From Chaetomium olivaceum (Eukaryota; Ascomycota; Sordariomycetes; Sordariales; Chaetomiaceae): a stretch of 64,000 nt of DNA. The DNA is taken from positions 186,001 to 250,000 of the forward strand of contig JAYWVB010000012.1 of the NCBI GenBank assembly GCA_039881045.1, written 5' to 3'. How positions within the stretch are numbered: the first letter of the stretch is position 1; every line of letters begins with the position of its first letter. Of this stretch, positions 33,048 to 44,059 are shown in pieces. The notes under the pieces are model-generated. The model had not been told where the DNA came from. It did no database searches and worked only from the letters and a program-made list of their open reading frames with translations. Made by a program: the position numbers and the translations under genes.

Positions 33048-33980
33048 CTAGAGCGCAGTACCGCGGGTTGTGGAGTGAGTGTATTGTTCGGTTGCCGGAT
33101 TTGCCGCACATTCCCAACGTTGAACAGGACTTGTGGTAGACTTGAGCACGCCGATTGCGAGATGGCGTGGGTTTAGAAAAAGTACCATCTCCTCCCAAGG
33201 AATCGTATCGGCCCCGTCCAGCATCAAACTCCGAAGCAGGTTGCAGTTTCCGACGTCTTTGATAAGTAGGTTGCTACCCGGCCATGGATTTGTTGCACAG
33301 TTGATACCCAGCACTTTGAGAAACTGGAAACGCCCCATATCGACAGATGCTATGCCAAACCGTATGCCACGGAGTCCCAACGTCCCAGCAACATGAGGAC
33401 GGGAAGGAGGCTCCAAAAACTGGGCGCCCAGGAACGGTGCCGGTAGGCCAATGTGGCGCCTATTCTGATGTAATACGTAGAACCGCTTGAACTGTGGAAC
33501 TTGGCGGGCCATGTCTTCAAGGTCGCTGCCCGATACATAATATGTATCGATCAGAGCGAAAGAGGTTAGTCGAGGTGAAGGAGGCCGCCCTCAAGAACAC
33601 CGAACCTACTAAGCTCGACCGAGATCAGGTTCGGAGTGATGACGAGAAACTGCGCAATGGCATCCGGGTACGCGCAGTGTTTCAGCCCAGGAGTAGCTCC
33701 GTGAACGAAGGCTGATCATGTTGGAGAACAGCACTGTGGGAGCGAAGATGCCATCGTGCAACCTCTGAACAAGGCTGTGCTCTACTTCTCACCCACAATG
33801 GATACATCTCGACCGATGTCACGTTCGGGGACATGAATGGCGGACCAAACAGGGCCACGGCGCTCTCCTGACACCACTGCGCCATGGAAGACGGAATGGT
33901 TAGTGATACATCCGCCAGGTTCATGCCGAGGTACTCGTGAATAGGCGAACGAGTAGGTACGGTTCTGATCAACATCACCC
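33048..33980 (-). pseudogene. Decayed leucine-rich (F-box-type) gene
   Basis: Three leucine-rich fragments lie in order on the minus strand but in different frames, with stops between them. The first, near 33925-33800, contains NLADVSLTIPSSMAQW and SPNVTSVEMYPLW. The second, near 33700-33610, contains AIAQFLVITPNLISVELSRFG. The third, 33538-33048, contains MARQVPQFKRFYVLHQ and LLRSLMLDGADTIPWEEM. The style resembles fungal F-box/LRR proteins such as those at 38.5-39.9 and 45.6-47.2 kb. No F-box or clean splice pattern could be found. Too broken for a one-base error, so likely a true relic. Confidence 0.4.
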
Positions 33981-34621
33981 CTAATTAATTCGAGTCCTGG
34001 TCGGGGGGTCGATTTGACACGGGTGGCGGGATCCGAAACCAAGTGGCGGACGCGACTCTGCGGTCGGGGTTTGTCCAGAGAGAATGAAACTGTCACCATC
34101 ATTAGCCTCGACCGAGGCTCAAAATACAGTTGAACACGGGAAGCATACAAGTCTGTGAAGGTTGATACGGCATTGGTGTTCGTAAGAGGTGTGGTTTTAA
34201 ACCGCTATGATATTCTGGTAGAGGAACACTTGAATGATGATGTGATTGAAAGCGAGTTGGGCTGCTCTAGGGGAAACTCAGTGTCTGTCTCTGCAACAAC
34301 GTCAACTTCGGCTACGGGCTCAGGAACTACTCCAATGGCGCGTGCGGGACCGACGTTTCCAGCACGGTTATCGAGTATGGGAGCGCGTACTGCGCTTCGG
34401 CGAGTGCGACGGCTACTGCAAAGACGTAGATGGGGTGGTTTGATTGTGGAGGGTATGGTTCTCACAGCTTTCTTAGCATATAGATGATTTTCTTTTGGAA
34501 ATTGGTGTAACCATAGGCTATAGCGCGCCGAGAGAAATGATGGATGCATTTTAACTTTTGAAGTTCTCGTTCGTTCTGCGAAGCGTTGAAGTCGTGTATG
34601 CGAGAAGTGAAACGGACATCA
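33981..34621. other. Spacer
   Basis: No gene supported. Open frames near 34155-34549 overlap on both strands and have no domain. Confidence 0.4.
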
Positions 34622-35392
34622 TTACTCGGACGTCACAACCTCACTGGTGCGGAACCTCCCCCCAACCGCCTCCCGGACGTGCAGTCCCTTCCTGTGCCCA
34701 ATCCAAGACGTCCGCAGCTCCATAATCAGGCTGTGTAGCGCGTCGCAGTTGACCACCAGGTCTGTCTTGTTCCCGAGCGGCTCGTCCAGCCCGTCCGCCG
34801 TGCCCATCGCGCCGAGGATGTCGCCCCGCAGCCGCACCAGCCACGGGTGCAGCGCGCTCACGTAGTCGTGTACGGTGACGAAGCCGCCGTCCCGGCCGTC
34901 CCACGCCTTGGAGGGCTTGATCGTTAGCTTGGCGTTCTGGCCGCGCGGTCGGTCCTGCTTGCAGCAGCGAAGCAGCTGCGGCTCGTCGTCGTCGTTGTTC
35001 TCATCATCGTCCTCGTCACCACCATCGCCGCTCAGCCTGCCCCATTTCGCGTCGGGGAACGCGTCCGGTGCGTCCGGCTCCGAGTGGTCTTCGTGTACGT
35101 TGAGCCAATTCTCTTCCCAGTTCTCCAGCTCCGAAACGTGCAGGGTGATAGACGATACCTTGGGCTCCGAGATGGGCAGCGTGCCGATGGGGTGGTACGT
35201 CCCGGCCGCCTGGTCGTAATACGCCGTCCGCGTGTCTGGATCCCCTGGGTTAGAGAGAACCTCGATGGCGCTCTGCACGGTGCCCTGCACCGGTATGAAG
35301 AGCAGGTTGGCGCTGTTGGGTGCGCCGGCCACCGTGGTCTGGGCGGCCCTAAGGGCTTCGTAGGTTTGGTAGGGATTTTCTGCCGCGGACAT
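34622..35392 (-). CDS. Hypothetical acidic protein
   Basis: Single open frame, 256 residues from ATG 35392 (MSAAENPYQTYEALRAAQ); the frame extends 67 codons further up with another ATG, but that part looks like 5' UTR translated by chance. Features: an acidic run GDGGDEDDDENNDDDE near residue 135-150, a Cys pair in LLRCCKQD, and a conserved-looking C-terminal half (GFVTVHDYVSALHPWLVRLRG, LVVNCDALHSLIMELRTSW). I recognise no domain. Codon use is GC-rich like the neighbouring real genes, which supports expression. Function unknown. Confidence 0.65.
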   Translation of the reverse strand: MSAAENPYQTYEALRAAQTTVAGAPNSANLLFIPVQGTVQSAIEVLSNPGDPDTRTAYYDQAAGTYHPIGTLPISEPKVSSITLHVSELENWEENWLNVHEDHSEPDAPDAFPDAKWGRLSGDGGDEDDDENNDDDEPQLLRCCKQDRPRGQNAKLTIKPSKAWDGRDGGFVTVHDYVSALHPWLVRLRGDILGAMGTADGLDEPLGNKTDLVVNCDALHSLIMELRTSWIGHRKGLHVREAVGGRFRTSEVVTSE

Positions 35393-36018
35393 CTTGTAAC
35401 AAGTTAAATGGTGTTTGAGATGTTTGGGTTGAGGGGGATATGATACTTCGATGAGGTGTGGGTTGTGAGAAGGCAAGGGAGTTAAACTGTTGAAGTGTCG
35501 GGGGCGACCTCGAATGAACACACCACCCACGCTGATCCCTCGGTAAGCTGCCCCTGCAATGCCTTGGGCAGTGTATCGCAGAGGCGGACTCACCTCCCCC
35601 CTGCACTGACCTGACCCCTACCGCCGTTTTTTACATAGTTAGTGCGAAAACTCACATAATTAATCCATCAACAGCATTCTTTTGCTTCTTTTTTTTTTTT
35701 CTTTAAAAAAAAAAAGAAAAAAGAAACTGCAAATAAAAGACCTAAAGGTATAGTTTTATATCACCTATACCACTGGCAAGAGAAAAGACCCTTTATTTGG
35801 CAGATGTGGTGGGCAGCTGCATTGGGCTCAAATTGACATCAACCGCTTCTCATACAATTCCCCACCCAAAGTCCGAGAAACTTACTTTCTGATCCTGAGT
35901 ACCGCAGTTCCAGTGGGTGACGCTAGGTCTATATTATTTGACAGTTCTAACAAGTACGGTTGCTCCGGAAAGTACGGTTGCTTTAGGTACCTTAGATGTA
36001 TGTACATTCACGGACTAC
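35393..36018. other. AT-rich spacer left of the LINE
   Basis: Contains a T-run followed by an A-run at 35684-35726 that could fold back. The insertion target sequence is at its right end. Confidence 0.5.
35684..35726. repeat. T-run/A-run inverted tract
   Basis: About 11-18 T with one C, then CTTT and 11 A, then A-rich purine sequence; a simple AT inverted repeat. Confidence 0.6.
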
Positions 36019-36031
36019 AAATACTGCAAGT
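36019..36031. repeat. LINE target-site duplication, left copy
   Basis: AAATACTGCAAGT, identical to 38338-38350. Confidence 0.85.
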
Positions 36032-38337
36032 CGGACCCACCGGCCAACCTAACGGACGTGGGAGACCAAGCCTTTCTGGACAGCTGGAACCCGGGCTTCG
36101 ACGTCTCACAGGCAGTGACGCCGACCGAGATCACGAAAGCGATAGGAAGAGCAAGCCCCTGGAAGGCGCCAGGGGAGGATCTGCTCCCGGTGGGTCTCCT
36201 GAAGGCATGTGGAACACCACTGGCTGAAGTGCTCGCTGTACTGGCGACGAGGTGCCTGGAACTGGGGTGGTTTCCCGACCGGTTCAAGAGGGCAAAGACC
36301 ATAGTACTACCGAAGCCGGGGAAGGCACCGCCAGTGTATCAGACCCCAGGAGGATATAGGCCCATTGCGCTACTGCCGACCCTAGGGAAGGTAGTAGAGT
36401 CAGTGGTCGCCAGGAAGGTCACTCAAGCTGCAGAAGCCAACGGCTTACTACCGGACGAACAAATGGGAAACAGGGCACACCGCTCCACGGAGCTGGCTGT
36501 GCGGCTAGTAGTAGCCCAGGTCCAGGAGGCGTGGAGACAAAAGGCCACGGCATCCCTGTTGCAACTGGACATTTCAGGGGCCTTCGATACGGTCAACCAC
36601 ACACGACTACTAGCAACTCTGCGAGAAATGGGCTACCCGAGGTGGCTTGTCCTCTGGACAAAAGACTGGTTGACGGGCCGAGAGGCCACCCTCCTTTTTG
36701 ACGGCAAGACGGCGGCACCGACAGCAATTCGGGCAGGGGTCCCCCAAGGCTCACCGCTTTCCCCTGTCCTCTTCATCCTCTATATTTCCTCATTATACAA
36801 GCAGCTAAAAGACGAGCGCCCTCACTTGGCTATAACGGGGTTTGCGGATGACACCAACCTCCTGGTATTTGGTCGAAACCCCGAGGCCAATGTCCGGCAA
36901 CTGGAGGCGGCGTGGGAAACATGTATGCGATGGGCGGACAGTCGGGGGATGAAGTTTGCCCCGGAAAAGAGCGAGCTAATTCATTTCAACAAGGGACGAC
37001 GGCAGTGGACAAACCAGCTGGAACTCACCAACCCAGGGAGAGGCACCAGCCCCGTCAGACCAAAAGAGTCTGCCAGGTTTCTAGGAGTCTGGCTAGACCG
37101 GAAGCTCAACTGGAAAGCCCACCTTGCGGCGGTGGAGAGGAAGCTGAAGACCCAGAGCTACGCCCTGTCGAGGCTAGCGGCGACGACGTGGGGACTGGGG
37201 CTAGCTAAAGCGCGAGAAGTGTACACAAAGTGCATCCGGTCAGCGCTGGCCTACGGCGCATCGTCGTTTCACATCCCCACGGACGTAGGAGGCGAGCCGG
37301 TAAAGAAAGGCATCACCAAGGCCCTCGGGAAGGCCCAGAACAAAAGCTTGCGGATTGTGACGGGAGCCTTCAAGCACACTCCCATCCGCAACCTTGAAAC
37401 GGAGGCGTGGGTGCCACCGTTGGACCTATACCTCAACAAGCGACTTGCGGACTTTGAAACCAGGCTCCAGCGAACCGACTTAGACGACGGCCAGGGCGGC
37501 AAGAAGACCGCAGGGAGCGTCGTTCTTACCGCCTGTCGCAAGATACAGCAGAGACTCCGGTCGGGGTACGGCGGCAGGGGCCGGCCGCGAACAGTGGGAC
37601 TGCGGGAGCCCACGGCAGTGGAGAACGCCGCAAGCACGATTGCGCGCTGGACGGGGGGAGCTGTAGATACAAACAGGGTAGCGGAGGAAGCCTGGAGAGC
37701 GAGGTGGCTAAAGGAACGGGACGGTAGAGCAATCACCAGACCAGCGGACGACTTTGACCATCAGCGAGAGACGCTATTCCGAGAGGAAACCCTAAGACGG
37801 CACGACGGTCTCACCAAGGCGAGGAGTTCTCTGCTGGTCCAGATCCGAACGGGGGCAATAGGCCTACGGGACTTTCTGTTTACACGAGGAGTCCCAGAGA
37901 TCCTAACGCCCGCCTGCCAGTGCGGCGAAGGACGGGAGACTGCCGAGCACCTGGTAGTGTGGTGTTTGGCCCCACCGCTGACTCGAAGATGGGAGAGAGC
38001 TGGAATTCGAACGCGACGGGACTTTTACTCTGTTCTGCACGGTATTGATCCTGCAACAGCACGGCTCACGAGGAGGGTCCTGGGATGGCTGATGGACTCA
38101 GGAAGGCTGCCGATGTACAGTTTGGCTAGGAGGCTCGAGCTGGAAGCGGCGGCCTAACACGCCCCTCCTTCGGAGGCCAGGGGGCCTCCTCTCTTTGTAT
38201 TCGCAGGCTCACAACGTGTACTTTCCTTGAAGATTGGTATGGGTTTTTCATCCGGCCTGTGAGGGCGCGGTTTTCCTGTACAGTAAATAGCTGAGGGTCC
38301 GGCACGCCTTAAGGCACAGCGGAGTATGAATAATAAT
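36032..38337 (+). mobile_element. 5'-truncated LINE (Tad1/I-like non-LTR retrotransposon)
   Basis: Bounded exactly by 13-base duplications. The 5' end is truncated inside the linker before reverse transcriptase, so the endonuclease half and ORF1 are missing. The 3' end is a short non-coding tail with a TAA-repeat terminus (GAATAATAATAA) next to the right duplication. GC-rich with an unbroken coding frame: no C-to-T decay typical of repeat-induced point mutation. Confidence 0.9.
36033..38157 (+). CDS. LINE reverse transcriptase fragment (5'-truncated ORF2)
   Basis: About 707 residues of continuous element-derived coding sequence. The open frame continues upstream to 35917, but everything before 36032 is host DNA fused in frame by the insertion. 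The reverse transcriptase palm and finger motifs are intact: YRPIALLPTLGKVVES, LLQLDISGAFDTVNHTRLL, GVPQGSPLSPVLF, the catalytic GFADDTNLL (FADD), and FLGVWLDRKLNWKAH. Near the C-terminus CQCGEGRETAEHLVVWC is the Cys/His knuckle typical of Tad1/I elements. No RNase H domain is seen. Without its promoter, ORF1 and endonuclease it should be immobile on its own. Confidence 0.9.
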
Positions 38338-38350
38338 AAATACTGCAAGT
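38338..38350. repeat. LINE target-site duplication, right copy
   Basis: AAATACTGCAAGT, identical to 36019-36031, directly after the TAA tail. Confidence 0.85.
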
Positions 38351-38455
38351 TCTACATGTAATCTATCTGGTTAAAGAAAGCAAAATGAAATAGAAATAAC
38401 CGGATGGTCAAAATAAATAGATACGAGGCTTCTTGGAAGCCCTCTTTGTCCGAGT

Positions 38456-39864
38456 CTATTGCAGGTCCGCGAAAATCTTGATATTTTCCAACTTTGACTC
38501 AGGCATGCGCACTCTTCGCAGCATCGTTTGCATCTCCTCCTTTAACTGCTCTGACGCCCTTACATTTACTAACGTCAACTCCTCTAGCCTCTCCATCCCC
38601 GCCAACAGGTCCGGCAGTCCCGTCACGACGCGGGCATCAAGGGACAACTGCTCTAGCACGGGGAACAGCTCCGCCAGGCGTACGCCGTCTAGCGGAGGAA
38701 AAGTATTGTGCCGCTCAAGCTGTAGCCATGGGGGGTTATAACTTTTGATGTAGCCGTCCTCGGGCACCCAGACGTGTAGGGCGAGGCGCCGCAGGGTGAG
38801 ACGCGAGAGCGCTAGCGCGTCCAGAGCCCGCCGGGGCGATACGGGGAGGTAGCGTCTGGGCCTCTCGCCGTGCGTCAGGATGACTTCGGTTAGTCGCGTG
38901 CTGGCGCGTACGAGCGCCTTGAAGTCCTCCGCCGTCACGTTCGCGTTGCGCAGGCACAGCTCGGTAAGCTGTGGCAGGCGCGCGGTTAGTGCGGCGTTTA
39001 TTGCGTTGATAGAGTACCCGCAGTTGATACGTAGCGTGGCAAGGTTGGGCAAGCTGTGCAGCAGCCCGTTGAGGTTCGCAATGGGACAGGATGAGGAGCG
39101 GGTGTTTCCGGGGTGGTCGACGGAGAGGGTGGTAAGGAAGGGGAGTGTGAACTTGGGGCCGGTGATTTGCCCGTGGTCGAGCTTGTTGGGGAGAAACTCG
39201 GTGCTGCCCCATTTGTCGTTGACGGATATGTGTAGTGTGGAGAGATTCGGCGCGGAACACACTAGGGCCATAGTGGCGACTCTGTCTTCGTGGTCTTCCA
39301 GGTAAAGGTCTCGACCGTGTCCGCGCCAGCCAAACATTCTGTAGAAATGGGAGGAGCAGTTGTCGAGCAGTTTGGTTGGAACAGTGTCGTCCCATCGGTT
39401 TCGCAGTAATGGAGTCGTCTCGCCCAAAATCATCGCTTGGACCATCGCGCCCGCCTCCTGGTTGCTCTGGAAAGCGGACGGGCATTGAGGATCTTGTAAG
39501 TGTTGATTCGGGGGCGGTGACGTGCACATGAATCTTGTCAGGGACAGAAGAGACGTAAATCACCGTCCGGTGCAGCCTTGGAAGCACAAGTTGATACATA
39601 GTGCGGTATGTTCGCAACAAGCGACACATGCTTCTAGTATTTTTCTGCACCTGATAAAACGCTATCTCTTTGGCCACGCCGAGCAGCCCATCGCGGATCA
39701 GGTCGAGTATGCCGTGTGGGAAGTCTAAAGGACGTATTATACTGATATGGGCTGTGAAGATTCCGACAGTTCGCCCGAGGCCCCGGGTCAGGGTACGGAA
39801 TTAATCCACTGAAATCCACATGGTGATGGAGGTTGCACGGCAACTTACCCCACGTTGAATCCAT
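38456..39864 (-). CDS. F-box-like leucine-rich protein, paralogue A
   Basis: Three exons: 39864-39849 (MDSTW), 39724-39528, 39466-38456. Total 1224 bases, 407 residues, phases matching. The N-terminus FPHGILDLIRDGLLGV sits where an F-box or degenerate F-box helix is expected, followed by HRTVIYV. The rest is a run of leucine-rich segments: LSTLHISV, FLTTLSVDHPG, LATLRINCG, LTELCLRNANV, LEQLSLDARV, LEELTLVNVRAS. The segment FLPNKLDHGQITGPKFTLPFLTTL closely parallels FLLNKVDNRVTGPKPTCILPNLRNL in the gene at 45.6-47.2 kb, so these are paralogues. F-box proteins pick substrates for SCF ubiquitin ligases; that role is inferred. The second intron (donor GTGCAC) is the least certain junction. Confidence 0.8.
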
Positions 39865-40173
39865 CTCATCCACTGAAGGGCTTCAAAAAAACCCGTGGAG
39901 CAAAGGAAGAAAGGTGCCCCAACTGGTTATGTAAGTACGTTAACTCACTTCAACTCAGTTCATTAATCATTAACATGAGGGGTGGGCCCCCCTAGGCTAC
40001 CTCTCAGGCTTGCCATACACTTGGGGTCATTACGCTTGGGAAAACACCGCGAGGAATGACCGCCTACAGAGCGGTGGTCATGGTATTATGAGATGATGAA
40101 AAACCGCTACTTCAAACAGCTGGCTCTATTATACGGTACCAAGGATGTTGACCGTAATCTTGAGAGCTGCCTC
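39865..40173. other. Spacer
   Basis: Promoter side of the F-box gene and 3' side of the second tyrosinase. Nothing else seen. Confidence 0.4.
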
Positions 40174-41570
40174 CTAGAAGGTGTAAGTGTAACAGAATGG
40201 ACCATCGTTTATACTCATGAGCTCACGCATGGTGATGGGGCCGCCACCGGCGTAGTTCAGGTCAATGGTGTCGTCAAGCGTTACGTCGGGCGAAGGAGGC
40301 TGGTTAAGGAAGGTCTGGGTACCCGAAATCTGGTTCCGTCTCTTCTTGAAGTCCTGCATCTGCCAGACCCACCAAGTCAAATCGATCATGCCGTGGTGCA
40401 GGTAGAAGGCAGGGTCACCGGGCGATGAGAATACGTCATCGGCGGGGTCGCCGCCGATGGTGTAGTGGCCGCCGCCGTGGACGCCGATGTTACCAGATCC
40501 AGGGACGCCTTGCATGACCAACTGGAAATTGGCGATGCTGTTCTGTTTGAGGAGATTGAGGACCGCGGTGGCATTGGCATAGGCCGTGTTGATGGCAGCC
40601 GAGATGTCACGCTTCATGCAGCGCGGGTTGTAGGCCAGCCCGGTGCCGGGGCCTCCGCCGATCACGGAGCCGTTATTTAGGGGCATGCTGACGGGGCCGA
40701 GATTGACCGTATAGTCCTTGAACGGACCGCTGGTGACGCAGCCGCCGCCGGTGCCCGGAGGCAGGACAACAGGAGCGTAGTCACCGAGCAGCAGGGTGAT
40801 AGGGCCCTTGCCGGGGATGAATGCGCCATTGCCGCTCATGCTATAATCGCTGCCATCAAAAATGGGTGACGAAGCGGGGTCCTTAGCGTACAAAGCCCAG
40901 TTCCAGTACCTATCGACAGTTAGTTCTGATCAGTCATGTTGAGGGCAATAACGGTGGAAGAGTTCACTCACGGCTGGGCGCCGGTGTACCCGCATTCATT
41001 CATCAAGGCCTGTTCATAGGTCCATGTGAACCAGCGATGCCACGCTAGGAAGGTGCCCTGCGAATTACTTAAGTTACGGTGAGTCTTAACCTGATTCCAA
41101 GGCACGCCGACTTACCGTGTAATGGATGCTGAGCGTCTGGTTGATATGGGTGGCCAAGAAGTCGTCGTATCGGGACCTGACACCAGGAACCAAGTTTCTA
41201 GGTGTCTTTGCTGGGAGCTTCTGAAAGCAGAGGACGGCATCCGTGTAGGCCTTTCGATCAGACTTGCTCAAAGAGCCCCTGAACAGGAGTTAGGAAATCC
41301 GGCTCGCAACTGGCAGGTGAAACGCCATGGAGGGCGCAGGCGAGGCCGGTCAGGTGACGTACCAGGGCTTCCGCACAATGAGCTTGTTCTTGTTGCAGGT
41401 ATTGGCTCGCTTGGAAGACGCATCAGCGCTGCTCAGCATATCAGCCTGTGCAGCTTGGGCCTTTGCCATGAGTCGCTGGAATTGGCGAGTGCATCGGCAG
41501 TGGGATCGGGAGCTGGGGCTGCCATGGCAGCGCCGATCAAGAGAGCGGACGAGAGGATGGGAAGACGCAT
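40174..41570 (-). CDS. Tyrosinase-family (type 3 copper) protein; apparent one-base frameshift in exon 1
   Basis: Predicted secreted phenol oxidase. Exons: 41570-41363, 41278-41116, 41057-40972, 40909-40174. The signal peptide starts MRLPILSSALLIGAAMAAPA. CuA: THINQTLSIHYT joined to GTFLAWHRWF. CuB: HGGGHYTIGG and DPAFYLHHGMIDLTWW; YWNW is rebuilt at the third junction. The pro-region continues in a second frame from about 41486 (QFQRLMAKAQAAQADML), while the signal frame hits a stop. Exon lengths total 1193, and one extra base near CTCGCCAATT (41480-41490) makes 1194 (397 residues). The indel is therefore in the sequence between signal peptide and domain; without correction only a leaderless protein could be made. 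Paralogue of the gene at 31214-32322, though diverged. Confidence 0.85.
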
Positions 41571-42575
41571 GTTCAATGTGACGTGAAGTCCGCTTTGACC
41601 TTCGAGGCGAGCAGTGAAAAAATGCACTGATGCAGGGAGAAGCGAGGATGGATTTTTCCAGCCGTCTCTGAGTCTTTAACTCGGGCAAATCCCTGCCCTT
41701 TGCCCCTGCGTCGGCACTCCGTACCATGGAACGCAGCAGACGGCTCTCGGACATGCAATATTGTCAATTACCATGCAGGTGGCACAAGGTGGCTCTGGAA
41801 GGGCCGAAGCGAGGCAGGCTAGCAACCAACTACGCGCCACGAGGTCTTCACACGGGCATTGTTCCGAGTTTTGTTTGTTTTAGGTTGGCCCTGGTTTCCT
41901 CTAAGTCGCATTATTGAGAGAAAATGGTGTTAGCTGCCATCGTATCCCCTTGATAGAGGCGAGTCTCGACCAAGGGTAAGGTCAGAGCATGTCGCATCGG
42001 CTGAACTGCCGTGCCGCACCAATCAATTAATTCTTTGAGCCCCCAACAGAGTCGTATCCATATGCACGAATATCCCTGCAAGGATACAAAGAGAGAAGCT
42101 GGGCGGCCCGAACGCACGGCAGAACACAGTTTACCCTTGTTGAGGCATCAATCACATGGACAGTGGGAGTAGTCAAACCCTTTCCATGTTCTCGATCGCC
42201 GGATGCTCTTGACCTCGGTATGAAACCCTATAGGCCTGAACTCTTCACAGGAGGCAAGCGAACTCCCTAAGGTTGGCATGGACCAGCAACCGGGAATTTG
42301 ATGACTGCTCTGGCGGTCGGACCTCTAAAAGTAAGCTCAGTTCCGGTGCGTCGTGCACAGGACTGATAGATTATTGCGCGCCTTCCAAATATGGCTACTC
42401 TTGCGGAGATCCTGAAACTTTCCATCGGTGATGAGGCGAGAAATCGTTCTCTGTACAGCTCTCGGCGGCCATATAGCCCTAGCCGTAGCCCTGCATCGAA
42501 TCCATCGAATCCACAGCATGACTGTGGAGATCATGGGGAATCGAAGGGATCGACAACCTTAACGCCAGCACGCCA
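41571..42575. other. Divergent spacer
   Basis: Lies between the starts of the second tyrosinase and the rhodopsin-like gene, so it should hold both promoters. No gene seen. Confidence 0.5.
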
Positions 42576-44059
42576 ATGCCAACCATGCCAGCCATGTCAG
42601 CTCCCGGGGTGGGCCTGCCCGACGAGAACAAAGGTCCCCAGATCCTAGGCGCAAGCGCGACGGTCACAACCATCGCCCTAATCACCGTCGTTGTTCGCCT
42701 TGTGGTTCGCAGCCGCATCGTCCGCAGGCTCGGACCTGATGTAAGTACATGCCTACATTTTGCACGCTGACCATCGCCATCCCAACTAACGAGGGGCACA
42801 GGACTATGCGATGGCCATTGCCATGGTAACAAGGCCCCGACCCGTACCCTCCCGCTTTCCAAGATTGAGCCTGACGCATCTCATAGCTCTTGTCGCTTGG
42901 CGGCATGGTAGACATTGTCGGCCAAGTCTTGTACGGCGCTGGCCGCCATGCAGCATATCTGGACCCTGGCGTGAACACAATGGGTCTGAAATGGAACTTC
43001 GCCGGACAAGTCATCTATATGTGGGCGCTTCCCGCTGTGAAGATATCGGTTGGATTTTTCCTCCTTCGCATTGCTCCGAACAAGACTTACCGGCGGATTC
43101 TCCAAGGGGTCATGGTCTTCACAATTGCTTACACCTTCGTGTGCTTCATAACGCTGCTTCTTCAGTGCCAGAACCTGGCGATACTCTGGGATGCGACAGT
43201 CAAGACAACTTGCTGGTCCCAGTCGACCCTTCAAGGGCTCAGCTACACGAGCTGCGGTGAGTAATATCCACCCTGGCTACGTCTTCCGTATTGCTTAGAG
43301 ACACCTATTGACACTGGCACCAAGTTATCAACATCCTTACCGACATCTTCTTTGCCATCCTGCCCATACCCATGCTGTGGAATGTTCAGATCAATGCTCG
43401 CACTAGAGCTTCGCTCATTTGTATCCTGGGCCTCGGTGTCTTGTAAGCACGAATTTCCTGCCCCGTTCTATGCATAAATACTAATTCCATTGCGCAGTGC
43501 CTGCGCCGCTGGCATTGTCAAAACGACCTTTATCTCCAATTATGGCAAGACGGGTGATTTTTTGTGGGACTCGGCAAACTTGACCATCTGGTATTCGTAA
43601 GTGTTACCTCGCTAGTGGGACACGGAAAGGTTCCTACAACTGTCCGACTAATTGCTATCACCCAGTGTCGAATGCAACGTTGGTATCGTTGCCGCATGTC
43701 TGCCCTGCCTCAAGCCTCTGTTCAAGCGCATTCTCGAGAGCTCTTTCGGCTACGGCTCCTCCGGCAAGAAGGACACCTACAAGCTACGCTCGCACAGTCA
43801 CGGTGAGGGATCCAGGGGATCCCAGTACCTACGCTCGCGATCGCCTCATCGGGCCAAGGGGCGGAACACGATGAGGGTGAACCCACTCAATGACAATATC
43901 AGCGAGGAGAGCATTCTGTCGCTACAACAGCCACACGCCATCACAAAGACGACGGTCGTGACCATCGATAGGGCGGACTCGGATGCCCGTTATGGTGCCA
44001 GCGGTTTGGGATGGTCAGAAATCGGCTTTAAAGGGCAGCGCATGGACGACCGAATGTAG
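42576..44059 (+). CDS. Rhodopsin-like integral membrane protein (PF20684 type), copy 1
   Basis: Seven-helix fungal membrane protein of the family often annotated as integral membrane protein or rhodopsin domain. Six exons: 42576-42740, 42802-42825, 42887-43256, 43325-43442, 43498-43596, 43666-44059 (389 residues). The 24-base second exon restores the family signature (GPDDYAMAIAMLLSLGG). Other landmarks: YMWALPAVKISVGFFLLRI, TFVCFITLLLQC, TDIFFAILPIPMLWNVQI, and CNVGIVAACLPCLKPLF. The C-terminal ~110 residues are hydrophilic and Ser/Arg-rich (RSHSHGEGSRGSQYLRSR), presumably cytosolic. The retinal lysine of true opsins is not identifiable. Function unproven; a related gene is at 59727-60987. 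Confidence 0.88.

Noticed and set aside
36019..38350. Calling the 746-codon frame a normal host reverse-transcriptase-like gene
   Set aside because: The exact target-site duplication and TAA tail show that it is a LINE insertion and that the first 38 or so codons are flanking DNA.
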